Shown: piece after piece, positions 1 to 13,386 of the stretch
Position numbering within the stretch: the stretch's first letter is position 1
Layout: every line of letters begins with the position of its first letter
Source: Spirometra erinaceieuropaei
Lineage: Eukaryota > Platyhelminthes > Cestoda > Diphyllobothriidea > Diphyllobothriidae
Length of the DNA stretch: 64,000 nt
Assembly (NCBI GenBank): GCA_902702965.1
Contig: CACRXP010000711.1
Location: forward strand, 150,787 to 214,786
Direction of reading: 5' to 3'
Made by a program: the position numbers and the translations under genes
The notes under the pieces: model-generated
The model's database searches: none
Told to the model about the DNA's origin: nothing
Seen by the model: only the letters and a program-made list of their open reading frames with translations

Positions 1-3000
1 TATACCCGGCGTGGGAGCAAGCGCATCTGCCGACAGGAAACCGGGTTTCAGAAAAATAACAGCGTACACCTGACTGCGATGGTCATGGCTTGCCGATTAT
101 GACACAGCGGACGCTCACACGCCTTAGGCCCAGAAGGTTGGCACAGAGCCCGGCATTAGCCTGGGTCACGAGCCCTCGAAGGCTCCGCTTACTGACACAG
201 ATCACAACAATACTCATCAGAACGATCTGAAAATCAAGAACGGAGCCTGTGAAATCTCATTCTGATTTTAGCAATTGCGAAATGTACAGACCCTTTCAAC
301 TATTAGCGCATTTGACTATTCTGACTGCGGAATTTCCACCTCCTTATAATCAACCCCAAGTACGTATTCTTCATGCAATCAAATAATCCCAAAAAGTCAA
401 TTCGAGAAGGAAGAGTCAGTCCAGAGGTTCTAATAATCTGGCTTCGGCAACTCATGAGGCCAAAGTGTGTGGCGACATTTGAACGATCGCCAACAGATTC
501 TCGCTGAAGGTTGCATGTTTACCGGATTCTTGACCAAGGAGTTGCGAATTTTGCGTGTGTTTTTTTAAATACCTCATTTAATTTTGGACTTCTAACAAGA
601 TAGTCGTGGTGTATTTGACTCACGTAGCAGGTAACAATTAAGCCATGCCTTTAGCGTTTAATAAAATCTTAAAATTGAACCCATTAATTAAGATGGACGA
701 TACTTCCCTGCATGTCGGTTTTAGACTGAGTAAATTTTCAAACGATTGCTCAAATTACACCCAGAAGGGCCTTACCGCAAATGTTCTCGTCCCTTTCTAG
801 AGAAATGCAATGCCGGTGTATATACTGTTATATTTTAGACGAAAGATTCCTCAACGGTTTATTTTATTATGCTGGTCTTCTGAGAACTCTTGAGACGGAT
901 GTAAGAGTAGTTTGTCCGTTTACGACCATAACGTTTTTGATACCGAGTAGCAGTTACGCAATAGTATGCTTATCTGTTCGCAATAATATGTAGGCTTCGT
1001 TAACTGAATCTGAAGGAAGACGAAAAGTTGTACAACCGAAAAACCGCGCGGCTGGAAGTATACTCAGAGATGTCTTATGACGAAGCAATTACAAAGCAAC
1101 AGACACAAGGTAACCAACTAGTTACCAACAAAATGCTTTGTTGCTCGAACGGCCTTATTTCTCGCTTAGACAATGACTGTTCGTAAAGCCAACACGTTAT
1201 GGGAAGGAGCACACAAAAGTAGAGAATGAAATATAAGTTATGGGATGAAGGGTAACTGTGATCGATCCCAACATGTGCGTTTTAACTGAGTTGTACAATG
1301 TTCCACACCAACGAGTGGACCTGGAAAGGCTAGGATATGGTAAATGACCAGGACTACTTACTGCGGCGAGCAACTGTGTTAAGCAAAACATCTAAGAACT
1401 TTGTGGCATTAAACGTTTTGTTCCAACCTATTACCAGCAATTAAAAATGATAATGTTTTTACCATTTTAGAAATAGTAGAGGAATCTAATGCTCCATTAT
1501 AGGCATAAAGGTATTTATTTGTTGTCATTTTACTACGATGACGAATTAAAAGCATTTTGACCACCACGAGGTCCTTTTATGCCTTGATCTGGTACGAAGT
1601 GGTAAATATCACTAGGTATCTTCTGTCAGCGCAGTTGCTCCCCTGATTAAGTAACCTCCTCCTTAAATTATATACTTTTAGCTGAAAACACAGGTTCGCT
1701 TCTGATATCTGCGTGTTGGTTCAAGCTCACAGAACGGCAGGCAGTCACGTAATCCCTAAATTATTACAATCATCGCCGTTTCATCTACCATAATACTCCA
1801 TGTTGGCAGGCCCTTTAAAGCCAAAACGATTAAATAAATTAAGAGAATAAGCGAAGTATCTGGCTTTTTAGGGTTAGAGGAAAATATATGATGGGCACCC
1901 GAATCAGCAAATAACAGTGTTTGTTGAAGTCATACGGAGGTCTTGTGGACAAAAGGGTTGCTTCTGTCGACTGACCCTGTTATATAAATTATTTCAATAT
2001 ATAACGCTTCCCAGAATTTAATAATTATGCTGAGTAAGTTTATACCTAAAGTGATTTCATAAATATTATCAAGTTAAATCAAACTCATTTAGCTGTGGAA
2101 GGTAAAAACTGAAAAAGCATAGTTGTAGGGCACGCTCCCCGATCGTTCTTACGGAATTCACTCGTTTCGTTGAGCCTTACGGGCTCTCTCTCGAACCCAA
2201 CCAGCAGCCGCACAGCGGCGCATGATATAGGCAGAATGGCATTACGGACAAAGACAAAGCATATATAATTGTTTTACAAGTCATACAGGATTGCACCGCC
2301 ACTGGTTACTTGGCTAAACTTGCTTTTTCGTATTTAATTCATCTGCTGTTCCAGTTATTCCTTTTGATCGTAAAAACAAATACGCTGCTCACTTTTGGTC
2401 CGTTGGGAACGCATTGTAAACAGCACTAGCAAAAAACCCTATTGGCACGACGTCTGTCTAAACGTATGAATAAGCCCTTGTTGTAGTTTGCTGTAATGGG
2501 CAAAGAATTGTTTGAATCTACTGGATTAGATGTAATTTGCCTTTGTATGATTTGACACGATTTGGACACCATACATATGTCCTTTTTGTATGCTTTTATG
2601 AACATTCCATCGACATCAGAGTTAAACGGTACAAGCTTCCAGGGGATTATTTATGGGCTTCCAAAAATTAATGGCCGGTAGCAAATAGGTGTGTCATGCC
2701 AATGGCAACATTAAATTGCCAACCCCACCTGCTTTATGCATATTTTATAGTTCTGGACAGAAAGCCTTCACAAACACGAGGTATCCCAAAATAGACGCCC
2801 AGTGAAACATCCGATGAAAATATTCTAAAATTATTCACCCGCTCACCTTTCGGGGATTATCAGTTAAAAAGGCGCATTCTACGCCGATACGGGTGTAAAT
2901 TAATGAGAACGGTCCTTATAAGGATGCATACGACGATGCACTCATTCCAAAAAACATTAAACAGAGTTCAAATTGTAATTTGGACTTCATATGTTTGCGT

Positions 3001-5389
3001 TTGACAAGTTTTCTTTAGGTCAGTAGATGAAAATATGAGTCAAAAGATACCGACAAGTGGATAATAATGGTGTAGCTCGGATTGGGGGGTAGTGAAACGG
3101 CAAGCTTCCGGCCAGACCAGAAAGGTAATTATATGTGAGTGGCTGGTTTGGCGGCTTTTAACCAGGGCAACTGCGGGATCTGCTGTATGCATAAGACCAT
3201 CTCGGGTAGCCTGATTTTACCTGACTCTGTCGTCGTCAAAGATACTGTCCAAGTAGTTTTCTAGAATCTGACGGAATACCGCAGAGTGATAAGATCGCAA
3301 CTTTATTTAATATGCTTCGACTGTGCACCACTATTTTGTCTACTGAGGACATAACCATAGCCACGAATCATCAGGAAAGCTTGTAAGGAGAGTAACTAGT
3401 GAGTAACTGCTTCACTTTAATTGGTGCTACCGTAAAGCTTGCCTTACCGAATCACGATCGGTAACTGAGACTGCGGAACTTCGTTTTTAGAAAAAGGCAT
3501 ACGGTTTTGATACAACTTCGACAAAAAACGTTTCTAAATAGTTGCTGTATGGAAACGCACTCCTGTTCTCGGTACTATTGGAAACATGACGTTTACGCAA
3601 CACGGCTGACAATAGCTACGTATCTGAGAACATAAACTGAAAGGAAATCAGAAGATAGATAACGTTCTTGATTCCTGGTTCTATTCATTTACGTTATCAG
3701 CTGCTCCACGAGCAAAGCAGATGACAGGTTGAACAAGAACCTCGACAAAGCAAGTAATCACTGTCTGTAGTCTCTATCGCATTTTGAGAAAGAGCATAAT
3801 TCTAATGGGCAACTACTTTGTTGTTTATCAAGAATATTTTGCGCATTTTTGGTTCATCCCAGCTCAAGTACTATTCTTAGAAAGGTTTCTGAAATCTGCC
3901 GGGAAGTATGGAGCGGCAACAAAAGGACTGTGTATCTTGCCAGCGACAATTACATTTCTACACGCCAGGAAGGCGTATCTGTTATCCGTTAGACCTGAAA
4001 AACTTTAAAGAACGCCGTTGCGAGTGTATGACAAAAAACGTCTATGGGTGCTTAAGAACGCAGCGCCCTCTCATGAATAAATAACGAACAGTACTCAGAC
4101 ACTGCGTCGCTGCAATCATTTGTTCAATGCTGGCGCACCCAATGGAATTATGTCTCTTTTCTTTTGTGACGTCTTTCTTGCCTATATGCAGAAACAGAAA
4201 CCGTTAACAAAACTATCTAGTTGATGCCCAAAGTGTTAAAATGAACTTATATTTTACAAACCAGGCTGCATGGTTTAGAAAATTCAACAGAATAAGCATG
4301 TCCCTCCAGTTGATCAAGACTAGTTTTAAAACACATAGACAGCTAGCGCATCGCTGAAATGTGATGCTCTTAAAAACGGACAGTTTGCTAAACGAATGAG
4401 TCCGAAACAACGGAACATGTAATGTAGCTAGCACGTATGCACTAAAAGAAGATATGGCATACGTACAATGAAAAAAACCAGTTGAACTACTTGCAGGTGT
4501 CAAGGCAGTTTGTAAACGTCAGGTTAAATGTAACACATTTTTACCGCGTCTACAGAGGCTGAATGACAAAAAACGTAACAGAATATATGATGCGTTTGCC
4601 AGAGAAAAGTTAAATGTGCCTATTCATTCCGGTGGACACTACAATCCTCGACTATGTAGATATTGGTCGGGACGTTGAACACATGAACCATCAAAACGTG
4701 AGGACTATATAGGACTGGGAAAAAAACCAGAACTGTGGGTATGCGATATTAGGGTGCAAAATGTCTTACGCTTTGGTGACATATGACTTGATATGATCCT
4801 CGGATAATGAAGATGTAGGTATATGCATTTTGAATAGTGTGATATCTTTAAAAACTAAACAGCTTACACTATCATGTGTTAGAACTGACTACCAAGGTCG
4901 CAGACAAACAGAAAGGACGACAGAAAGCACGGAAATACCGAAGAAATTGAAAAACACATTTATTACCTTTGCGTTATTTCTCGCCAAATTATTTTATCTT
5001 CCTTTCTATCAGTATGTACATGCACGCGCCTGTGACGAAAAAAACGATCAAAGCAACCAAATCATTATTGTTTTTATATTTCTAGAAACGGACAGGCTTC
5101 CATTTTCTGAAGTAGGTTTCGCAACGCCCTTAGCAGCTTTTAATGAGAATCGTCTATTCTGACGTGTTCTTCTACTCAAAGCTCTTTCCACAGCCCCCAT
5201 CACAAAAGGCTTAAAAACTTCAAAACTGCAAATATAAGCAAACAAATTATTGCTACTGGCTAATTTGACCTCAGTTCTCATTTTGATTTTTCGTGTCCTA
5301 TAAATTGAGCCCGGGTACGATTTAATTTTGGAACAAGACAGCTAAGCGGCGTCATGTCATCCAACTGCTCAAAATTATGAAGCGACAAC
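1..5389. other. AT-rich stretch with no recognisable gene
   Basis: Open frames here are short (longest 110 codons, at 4830-5162 on the plus strand) and match nothing I know. Several overlap open frames on the other strand, which is what AT-rich noncoding DNA gives. I see no long inverted repeats of the foldback family, no retroelement motifs and no tRNA. It is best read as intergenic or intronic sequence of unknown history. Confidence 0.6.
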
Positions 5390-5830
5390 CTGCGGATAGG
5401 CGGCCGATCCGTGAGGCGGAATTTGGGCCGGAAACAGCTGAAGGCGGACGAGATCAGAGCTAGAACTTAGGCGGACGAGAGTTTCGTTGGACATTAAAGC
5501 AGTTGTAGGAGAACTCAAGGAGAACAGGAACGCCCGAGACCTCCTACCGAGCTTAAGGTCGTATGTGCGTGAGGGCAGGCTGTGCGTGAACATTAGAGCG
5601 TGAAACCGACCACACACAAGTGCAGACTAGCGAAAACAAAGAAAAAGAAGAGAAACGACGGATATGGACTACAGAGCTTAAGAAGAATTGTCGGAATAAG
5701 ACCATCAAACCTTATGACTACAGGCATGGGGTTGACGGACTTTGAAATCCGGACGCGGTCCCCAGGGACCACCCGGGAAAAATATGTGCCATCACGGCAA
5801 CCACCCCGGGGGACCATTTAGGAGGAGAGA
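5390..5830. other. GC-rich patch, possible old repeat fragment
   Basis: This block stands out from the AT-rich flanks by its GC content. It is purine-rich on the plus strand with repeated 'aggcgga' style words near 5400-5480. Around 5760-5815 there are several gtcccc/ccaccc/cccggg words, including short self-complementary ones. Frames are open on both strands (5600-5821 plus, 5593-5817 minus), and neither resembles a known protein. A decayed transposon or the GC-rich end of one is the likeliest origin, but I cannot name the family. Confidence 0.3.
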
Positions 5831-8800
5831 CGCTCTTGAACACCGTCAGACGCGGTAAAAACCCAACTTGGATAATTAGAATATTTTGTTTTTTTTAAAA
5901 AAAGGTGGGTATTGTTTTCACGGTCGGTTTTCTCTTAAATGTTTTACAAGACACGGGCATCATTCTTTTCTTAACACTTTACGTGTTAACTCTTGTGTAA
6001 GTAGTAGTATGGAGTGTGTAAAATCGTATTGCCTTAATGGGAGAATATAGAGGACAATTTTTTCTGTTTGCTTCAAGAGTAAAAACACCTTTACCGCAGG
6101 AAATCTGAAGTCAAGTGCTTGTGTAATATAATGACTGTAGCAAAAAGCACTCGACAGGGATTGTGCGTTCTTGGATGTTTGCGTTAGTAGCGAGAATGGC
6201 CCACACCTTTTCTGAAGACTGCGCTCATGTATGTGTATTGTTGTCTCAAATTACTTAAGAGTTTCACGAAAGTATATTTCCGTGCCTCGATGCATTATTT
6301 TGAATAAATAATTTCTGATAAACTGATATATCAGGCGGCTGATTGCTAAAGTTCTGGCCACCAATACAGTCACAATTTGAGCTAGGGTTTTTCCGAGTTT
6401 TATGATAACGCTAGCAAGAGGTGTTGGCGTTAAGGCCTGTCTTTCACGCTCGGACTTTTTTTCATCTATTTTTGCCGGCATTTTCCGAGCAAAACGCCCG
6501 GCTTAGCTGCTGATCTTATGACGTTTACGGGAATTCAGTTCGTCTGTAGACGCCTTGCGCAAAGTGGGGGGCACTCAAGCTGACAGTTTTTGCTACGCAA
6601 AACATTGGTCAACCCGCAGTAAACAGTTGCTTTAAGTTTGTTGCTATTTTTGAGGACTAACAGATCTTATAGATATCAAATGGTCGTTATTTTAACGCTC
6701 ACCACCACCTGAGCAGATGTCACTATGATGTTAAGTAAAGTTTGCAAACAGTTTAAATTTGGTAATGCTAAATTCGTCATTGATACACCAAAGTCAAAAA
6801 TAAAGTCTACCAGTGTAGAAAATCGCACAACAATGTTTAGGCGGCGAGGTCGGATAGCTTCCTGTTTGTATATCGCCCGACGATCCAAGGAAAAAGTATT
6901 TAAAATGATTTTAAGAAAAATACTAAGGCGCGTTACTTGACATGGAGTATTGCATTAAGGATTTTATGCGGTATAGCAGTCACCTACGCAATCCAATTTT
7001 ATGGTTTCTTCCGTCTGGCTAAGTGGCGCATGAAGTATATAATATTGGAAATCTTGACTTTTACGCTTTTTTCTCCTCGATTTTATGGTGTTTTTGGACT
7101 CTTAATGATAGATAATGAAGTATGATCAGGGTAACAAATACTTCTTGCAATCATGTAAATAATTTGGATCCTTTGGACGCGTTTTTAGGAAAAAACAGTA
7201 ATCTTTAGCGTTTGAAGCCGTCTGCGAGTTGTCGTTTGTGAAATCTGCGTGAAGTTATTTCTTTATTGATAGCAGACCATAAAAAAAAGTTTATGCTACA
7301 CTTTAATATTTATTTGATTAACTATATCAGATGGGGAGGCATGCGGAGTTTTGCAATATGAAGTGCCGGATTGCATAAATATATCCCGTTGTCATAAAAT
7401 CCCCATTTGAATACCATGTCCCTAAAAACTTACTCTTGGACATACAACGTCTTTTCCAGTGATTCCTTCTTAGGACCCGTAAACAATGCAACCCGTCCGA
7501 CAGCCTAAATTATTCAGTTTCGTTCTGAAGATTTACTGCGGGCATGCCGCACAGAAAAGCCTAAACATTCTAGCACTAGAAAGTGGACTACTCTTCAGAA
7601 GAGGCTATGACCCTGTTTTTGCTCTTTTTGAACGCCCATCTTCTGCTTTTGTCAAGTCACGAAAGTGAACCCAATAAATTACTAACGAGCGTCAGTGACA
7701 CTTTGTAGGGCAAAAACAACGCAATTCTGAGGCCGCGCCTGCTTTGATCATCCTAAGCCAAGTTCTGTATTTCCTGCCAATCATATCCAGAGGCAAACCG
7801 TGATCGTGGATATTTTTTAACAATATCTTTAAAAGTTTTGGGCATCATCATGCGACCATTCGGACTTAATCAAGGCTGAAATCAATGATATGGCCCTAAA
7901 ACCTTTATTGTCCTCTTTCGTACTCGTCTTGCCCTTGAAACCTTTGTGTATTTTCCTTTGCCACACGGTCACTGCGCAGTAAATTTAATCTTCTTTGCAC
8001 GCTATCGCACGTTGCAACCATTTGACCGGATAATTTGTGTAGCAGTCTTATTTGAATTTTTTTCAAGATGATTAGAAGCTAGGTTTGCAAAAGGGGATAC
8101 GAGGTTTCAAGATTTACTCTCGTCTGACGTCTCTGTAGTCTTTGCTGTCCTTTAAGCGTTTCATTATTAAAAATATGTTTTCGCAAGCAGTAGACAAGAC
8201 TTGGTTGTGTATGCAGGCATCAAGGATTGGAAATGGATGAGGTTAACATAAGACCAGTAATAGGCTGCAAGCGCCGATGAGGTTTTGGCTGTTTAAAGAC
8301 TTTCAATCGGTATTATCGTGACATCTGTAGTGTTTTTGTCAATTTCCTTTGTAATAAGTATACTTTTAGATAATAAAAAACCTTTATTAATGATGCAACA
8401 TCATTGTCTTAGTTAAAACGAGGCATAATTTTCAGCGTTTTACTTCATGTGAAATTGCATACGTTTATTTGCCCCAATAAATGATAAATGAGAATGCTAC
8501 ACCATTAAATCACCGAGCAGACGTACGTCATCCATTTTAAACATAGGTAGGAGTAAGATGAGTAAATTGTGTTGCGGCATAGATGAATTTAGAAAAAACG
8601 CAATTTTGATTTCAAAAAGCTGGAAAAGTTAATTTCAGGTCGCAAACAAATAAATGGAATCTCCAGGTAACGATTATGCTGTGTACTGTTTCTAAAAATC
8701 AAAATCAATTTTGTATACATGTCTATATAATTACAATTTTATAGCACCTGCAGATTTTTGAATTTACCAAGATAACCAGATTATATTGTCTATAATAATT

Positions 8801-9208
8801 TCGGACCGGTGTGCATTATAAAAGTTTTTTATTCAAAAATTGGGTGGTTTATTGCATAAAATTATGGCGTTGGTTAAAAGATTTTCCTCAGATAAAACCG
8901 CACGAAATTACGCGAACTTAATTACATGGAAAGGCTGTAATTCTGTCCTATGATGGCATGAACGTGTACTTACAGTTAAATGTTTGTACTTTTGTACTTA
9001 TACGAGATGAGTATTTTCGAAAACATCGTTTCAATTAGTGCGAAGTCCCTGTGAATTGTAAGGTGATCTAATGCAGTTGAGTTATTTCCTTGATGATCTT
9101 TTTTAAAAAAATATTTTGTGTACGGATTGCTTTACCAATCAAAACGCTTTTTAAGTTAGGACGCTTGCAAACGAATAACTCTCCAAAAATGCAGTTCTCA
9201 GCGCTGAT
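5831..9208. other. AT-rich stretch with nothing recognised
   Basis: No open frame above 76 codons, no motif, no inverted repeat of the local family and no tandem array was seen. Homopolymer A/T runs are common, for example around 5885-5905 and 9105-9115. Confidence 0.55.
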
Positions 9209-9613
9209 TTACATGTCTGTGCGTTCATAATTGTAGACAGTATGAAACGTTGTCGAGCGGAAACGCGTTTGGACAATGTCAGTAATTAAGTCACAATTGG
9301 TAGAAACTGACCGTTTTATCCATGCGCTGCCAGAATGTCTGGAAGTTAGTCCGTTGCTGGAATCATGTGAAACAGCGGACGGAGTTAGCATACCAGTTGG
9401 CGAATCATTTAATTCCTGATCGGTCGCGGAAATGCTGCCGCTGTTTATACGCAGCGATTGTGTTGACACAGCGGTACGTTTAATCAGCACACGCGTTGGT
9501 GAATCGTCCTTGGACTGTAAGGATAGAGCAACGCTTAGCATAGGAGACTGGTCTGGAAACAAACATATCAAAAGACCTGCCCTGATTGGAAATTTAATAT
9601 GTTGGAAAGGCAA
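9209..9613 (-). CDS. doubtful 134-codon open frame containing an internal repeat
   Basis: The translated frame is rich in Ser and Thr and shows an internal repeat. A DSPT...AVS block occurs twice, about 32-33 residues apart, and a shorter RxxSGS-like echo follows. The same repetition is visible in the DNA as a unit of about 96 bp: acagcgg at 9372 and at 9468, each followed by similar text. Because the period is close to a multiple of three, a tandem duplication alone would keep the frame open, so openness is weak evidence of coding. There is no signal peptide, transmembrane helix or known domain. It may be a repetitive protein exon or merely a degenerate minisatellite in an open frame. I favour the second. 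Confidence 0.15.
   Translation of the reverse strand: MPFQHIKFPIRAGLLICLFPDQSPMLSVALSLQSKDDSPTRVLIKRTAVSTQSLRINSGSISATDQELNDSPTGMLTPSAVSHDSSNGLTSRHSGSAWIKRSVSTNCDLITDIVQTRFRSTTFHTVYNYERTDM
9340..9570. repeat. degenerate tandem repeat, unit about 96 bp
   Basis: Two units align over most of their length: words such as acagcgg, then ...gttggtgaatc/...gttggcgaatc. A further weaker echo (gcttagcatag... compared with agttagcatac...) lies near 9535. Divergence between units is high, so the array is old. Confidence 0.45.
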
Positions 9614-9830
9614 CGCTCGCTGCCTACAGCAGGAAGGCTAACCTGCGTGCAAACCTCTTAGACATTATCTAGAACGCATGTCAAGAATGCATACAACGTT
9701 TCCAATGGGACCGACGTGCACATAGCAATTCACTTTTGATCGTCGAATGGCTACTTACTGGAGGTGTTGCAGTTATCCAATGTAGAGTATTAAAAAAGCC
9801 ATAGATAAAATAAAATTAATAAAACAACAT

Positions 9831-10073
9831 ACATACAACACTATACTTTTCAGATCCAGTAATCGAATTTTCCAGGGTGCTGTGCAGTCACCTAGGTTCT
9901 TTTATTATCTATATATATTATATATTGTACTATATTATATATAATACATAATATAATTATATAATATATAATAATATAATAAAATGTAAATTTCGTAAAT
10001 TTTATATACAACAATACACTTTTCGGATCAGGTGTTCTAATGTTCTAGGGTGCTGTGCAGTCAGATAGGTCCT
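9831..10073 (+). repeat. direct repeat (about 70 bp) flanking an AT-dinucleotide tract
   Basis: The segments 9832-9901 and 10006-10073 are similar in the same orientation. Both run from 'atacaacaatac/atacaacactat' through 'cttttc.gatc' to 'agggtgctgtgcagtca' and 'taggtcctt/taggttctt'. Between them, about 9902-9990 is almost pure A/T made of tatata/ataata words and is strongly self-complementary. This is either a 1.5-copy tandem repeat of about 172 bp with an expanded microsatellite, or a short element with terminal direct repeats. Confidence 0.6.
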
Positions 10074-11069
10074 TATTACGCAGCAATTTGGAGACAGAAG
10101 GGCTCACGTTTCCCATTAACAAAGTAAAGTCATTGTGTTCCCCAGTTTGCATGCTCAAGCTTTAAAATAAACAAGACCACTTTTGTAAATACGTGGTTAG
10201 CCTTTGAGTAGAGTAAATGATTTTGCTATTTTGAGAAAGTAAACTTTTGCCAACCGGGACATCAAGAAGCTGGGGAGGTTTAAAAACTGTTGCTGTTATC
10301 TTTTCCATTAAGATGCGCTCTGAACATGCTTGCAAATAAAGCAGTGTATTGTTTGTCGAAATGGTTTTGCGGCTAATAACTATCGGAATACTTTTGCCTG
10401 AATAAAAACTTTCGTTAGAAATGATTTTAAAAGGAAAAAACGAAAGACCATTTCTCTTAATTTAACTGCAAACTGAACTAAAGCCTCCCCCATTTATTGC
10501 CATCTTAAATGTTCAGGATCTAGTGACAAATTATTTTTGTGCGACATCAATATAACAACGAAGTTTCTATATATAGCCTTTTAATTTACATTTTTGAACG
10601 CATTCATGTTTCCAGGTGAGCTTAGCGTGTCGACGACGTTATGCGCTTGTCTACAACACCGAACTCTTTTGTCTCTTTGCGTCTTTCTAGAGTTAAATCT
10701 GGCTTTATATCCAATGAGAAAAAAATATAGATTCTGATCTCCGAACACACCCATTTTACAGTGGAAGATATTCAAATATTCAGACATTCCTAACTGGGCC
10801 GTCGCATGTTTTTAAATTAGGATTCTAAGGCGCTAACACTTACTTGACCTTCAAGCACACGTTTCAAAAACAAATGAATATGCAGCAAAGAGATTATAGA
10901 ATGCAGCTGTCGTGCATTCCTTCTGACAACTGGAACGAGATTTATTCAAGCATTCGACATCGATGAACTAAGTGAACACTTGTAAAATGTCATTTTTTTC
11001 TTTGGCAATCAGGACAATCTAGAACATGAATAGGATTGCTATCATGACTTAATCTGCATGAATTTACAA
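10074..11069. other. no recognised feature
   Basis: Ordinary AT-rich sequence. The only open frame of note (10581-10787, minus, 68 codons) has no recognisable content. Confidence 0.5.
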
Positions 11070-12036
11070 CAGGTGGGCTAACTCATAAAATGTCAACCGA
11101 AATTCCGAAATGGGTTTTCGTTTCGAAAAGATTGTTTACGTAGTATTGTAAAACTGGTCATCCTGCAGTATACCTCTACAATAATTCAGTTGCTGTCAGA
11201 TGCCGGATTCCAAACGAACATCTTTTCTGCTGCATGCAGAAACTATATTCTGTAAAAAATGGCCACTTACGTAGCAGGACTTTTTTTCATTGATTTTCGA
11301 TGACCTTACAAATTCAATTATATTTCACGGAAAACATGCACCAAATATATATTTTTTTGCTTATCCGGTAAACAGTCACGTCTTGCTTCAATATTATACT
11401 CCCAGAAAGGGTATAATTTAGTTTTAGAAACTTTTCTAATTTCAAATAATTTTGAACCCGACGTGCCGTTGCACTTACATTCAGGGTTCCAAACTACAAG
11501 CCGTAAATCTTCCGTGTTTGGATAACCATAAATTTCTTAGGTATATAAAGAAGACCGTATGGTGTTCAAAAAATTTGACAGTGGTGTTGGGCTACATTAC
11601 TGACATTAACAGCCACAGTGGTGAATTTGAAAACATGACACTTTACGACGAGACATTTCAACGTATCAAAATATCTTAACATTAAGAGGTTTTTTAGAAG
11701 CGTAGTTATACTCTTCTTTTGAGTATAAAATTGAAAGAAAACCGAATAAGTAAAGCAATGAATATTTTGTGCATGTTTTCCGTGAAATATCTTTGAATAT
11801 TTAGTAACATCTAAAGCCAATGGGAAAAATGCATGCAGAGTGTGGATTTGCATGCAGTCTCAACGAAGTTCTTTCGAAAGCCAGCATACTGTGGTAACTA
11901 AATTGCTGTGCTATGCGATGCGCTATGCGATGTGCTATGCGATGATTAGTTTTACAAGCCTACTTAATTAATCTTTTCGAAAAGAAAATACATTACAGAA
12001 TTCCGGTTGACATTTCATGAGTGACTACACCTACTG
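11070..12036 (+). mobile_element. foldback element, subfamily A, nearly complete
   Basis: The left end reads caggtgggctaactcat...atgtcaacc and the right end is its inverse, ...ggttgacatttcatga...cctactg. The arms (about 11070-11440 and 11680-12036) are imperfect inverted repeats of each other along their full length, including the blocks ctttcgaaag, gcatgca and the paired cgaaaag. They enclose a spacer of about 240 bp that is not palindromic and contains 'tgaacccgac...gcattcagggttccaaactac'. Strand is given by spacer orientation. The right end is followed by TA. A local 12-bp triplication of gctatgcgatg(c/t/a) sits in the right arm at 11910-11945. No protein of transposase type is encoded. 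Confidence 0.85.
11910..11945 (+). repeat. 12-bp tandem triplication inside the foldback arm
   Basis: gctatgcgatg followed by c, t and a occurs three times head to tail. The other copies of the element lack it, so it arose after this copy inserted. Confidence 0.9.
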
Positions 12037-12772
12037 TATATACTAGGCAAGATATGCTGATTGTCAAATGCTGGCCGCGCAATCCAATTATGACTCATGA
12101 ATAGTGGAATGAATATGATAATCATTTGTCGCTCTAAGCACAAGCCCAAACGCTTGCAGCCTTTTAAATGCCAAACTATCTGCCAAAATTAAACGACGGG
12201 AATAAAATCTCATAAGTAACAAGAAGAACAATTATCACTTGCGTCCTCATAAAGTATATATTTCTGAGCGTCGCACTGAACATAGGAATATGCACTATGC
12301 TATTCCGATTGCCGATAAAGTTTACCATCATACAGCTGCGAATTAGGTTGCCAGAGGCAAGTGGAATACAATACTTTTTGAAGCCCACGTATTAAACAAC
12401 GACACCTAGCATAATCGGCAGCTCTCTTATTCGTTGCTGACGTCTTGTTTATCCTTACAGAGTTGTCACAGTCACCAGCAAGGGTTGGGCATGCCACAAA
12501 TTACGGAACGTTTATAAATGTTTGGCAGTTTCACCACATGCGTTTTATCCCCCTTATCTGTGGGTGCTTGTGGTGTTAGATTCAGTCAGGAAACCGAAAC
12601 TTCCGGCAGATACAATTCTAACCCCCGCGATTCTAACAGCTTTCCGAAACATGCGTTTTTATCTGCGCAGGCATTGTCTTAGTCGCGATCAGCAAATTGC
12701 GTTCCATCAAGATAGTGTCCGTAAAACAGAAAGAACCGTTTGACATAATTTAAAGCAAATATACTGTGAGAT
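12037..12772. other. spacer between two foldback copies
   Basis: Two small open frames (12176-12388 minus and 12522-12743 plus) show no known motif. I see no repeat in it. Confidence 0.5.
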
Positions 12773-13386
12773 TTTTTATTACCGGTAAATGGTCGTTCAT
12801 GAAACGTCATGTAGCTGCATTTACAAAGGCGGCTTGTAAAGTTAACAATATTGCTCAAATCCACTGCTTAGTTTTATGAACCTCATATGGTCTCCTCTTA
12901 ACACCGTAGAGAAATGCATGGTTTTCTGTACACGGAAAATATACAGCTTGTAGATTTGAAACCCTGAATGCAAGTGTAACAGCAGGTCGGGTTCAAAATT
13001 ATTCGGGAATTAAAAGAGTTTTTTAAAACCGAATTCTACTCTTCTTTTCAGTATGAAATTGGAAGAAGACTTGATTTTCTACCGAATCGATAAAAGAATG
13101 AATATTTTTGCATGCCTTCCATGCAATATAATTGCATTATCAAGGACATCGAAAATCAATGAGAAAATTGCATGCTACATAATCAGTCATTTTTTTCAGA
13201 GTATAGATCTTGCATGCAGCCAAAAATAAGTTCTTTCGAAAGCCGACACCCTGGGGTAACTGGATCATTATGGGTTTATGCTTCATCCTGATTATTTTTA
13301 CAACACTACTTAAATTATCTTTTCGAATCGAGAACGCCCTTCGAAATTTTGGTTGACATTTTGTGAGTTAGGACATCTACTGTATG
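12773..13386 (-). mobile_element. foldback element, subfamily A, left arm missing
   Basis: The spacer is in inverted orientation (gaaaccctgaatgcaagtg near 12958, then gtcgggttcaaaattattcggg). It is followed by a full right arm ending gacattttgtgagtt...tctactg, then TA. The homology starts abruptly at about 12770, so the left arm of about 370 bp is absent. This copy is in opposite orientation to the one at 11070-12036. Confidence 0.8.

Noticed and set aside
4830..5162. 110-codon plus frame
   Set aside because: No known motif, partly overlapped by a 77-codon minus frame, and surrounded by unannotatable sequence.
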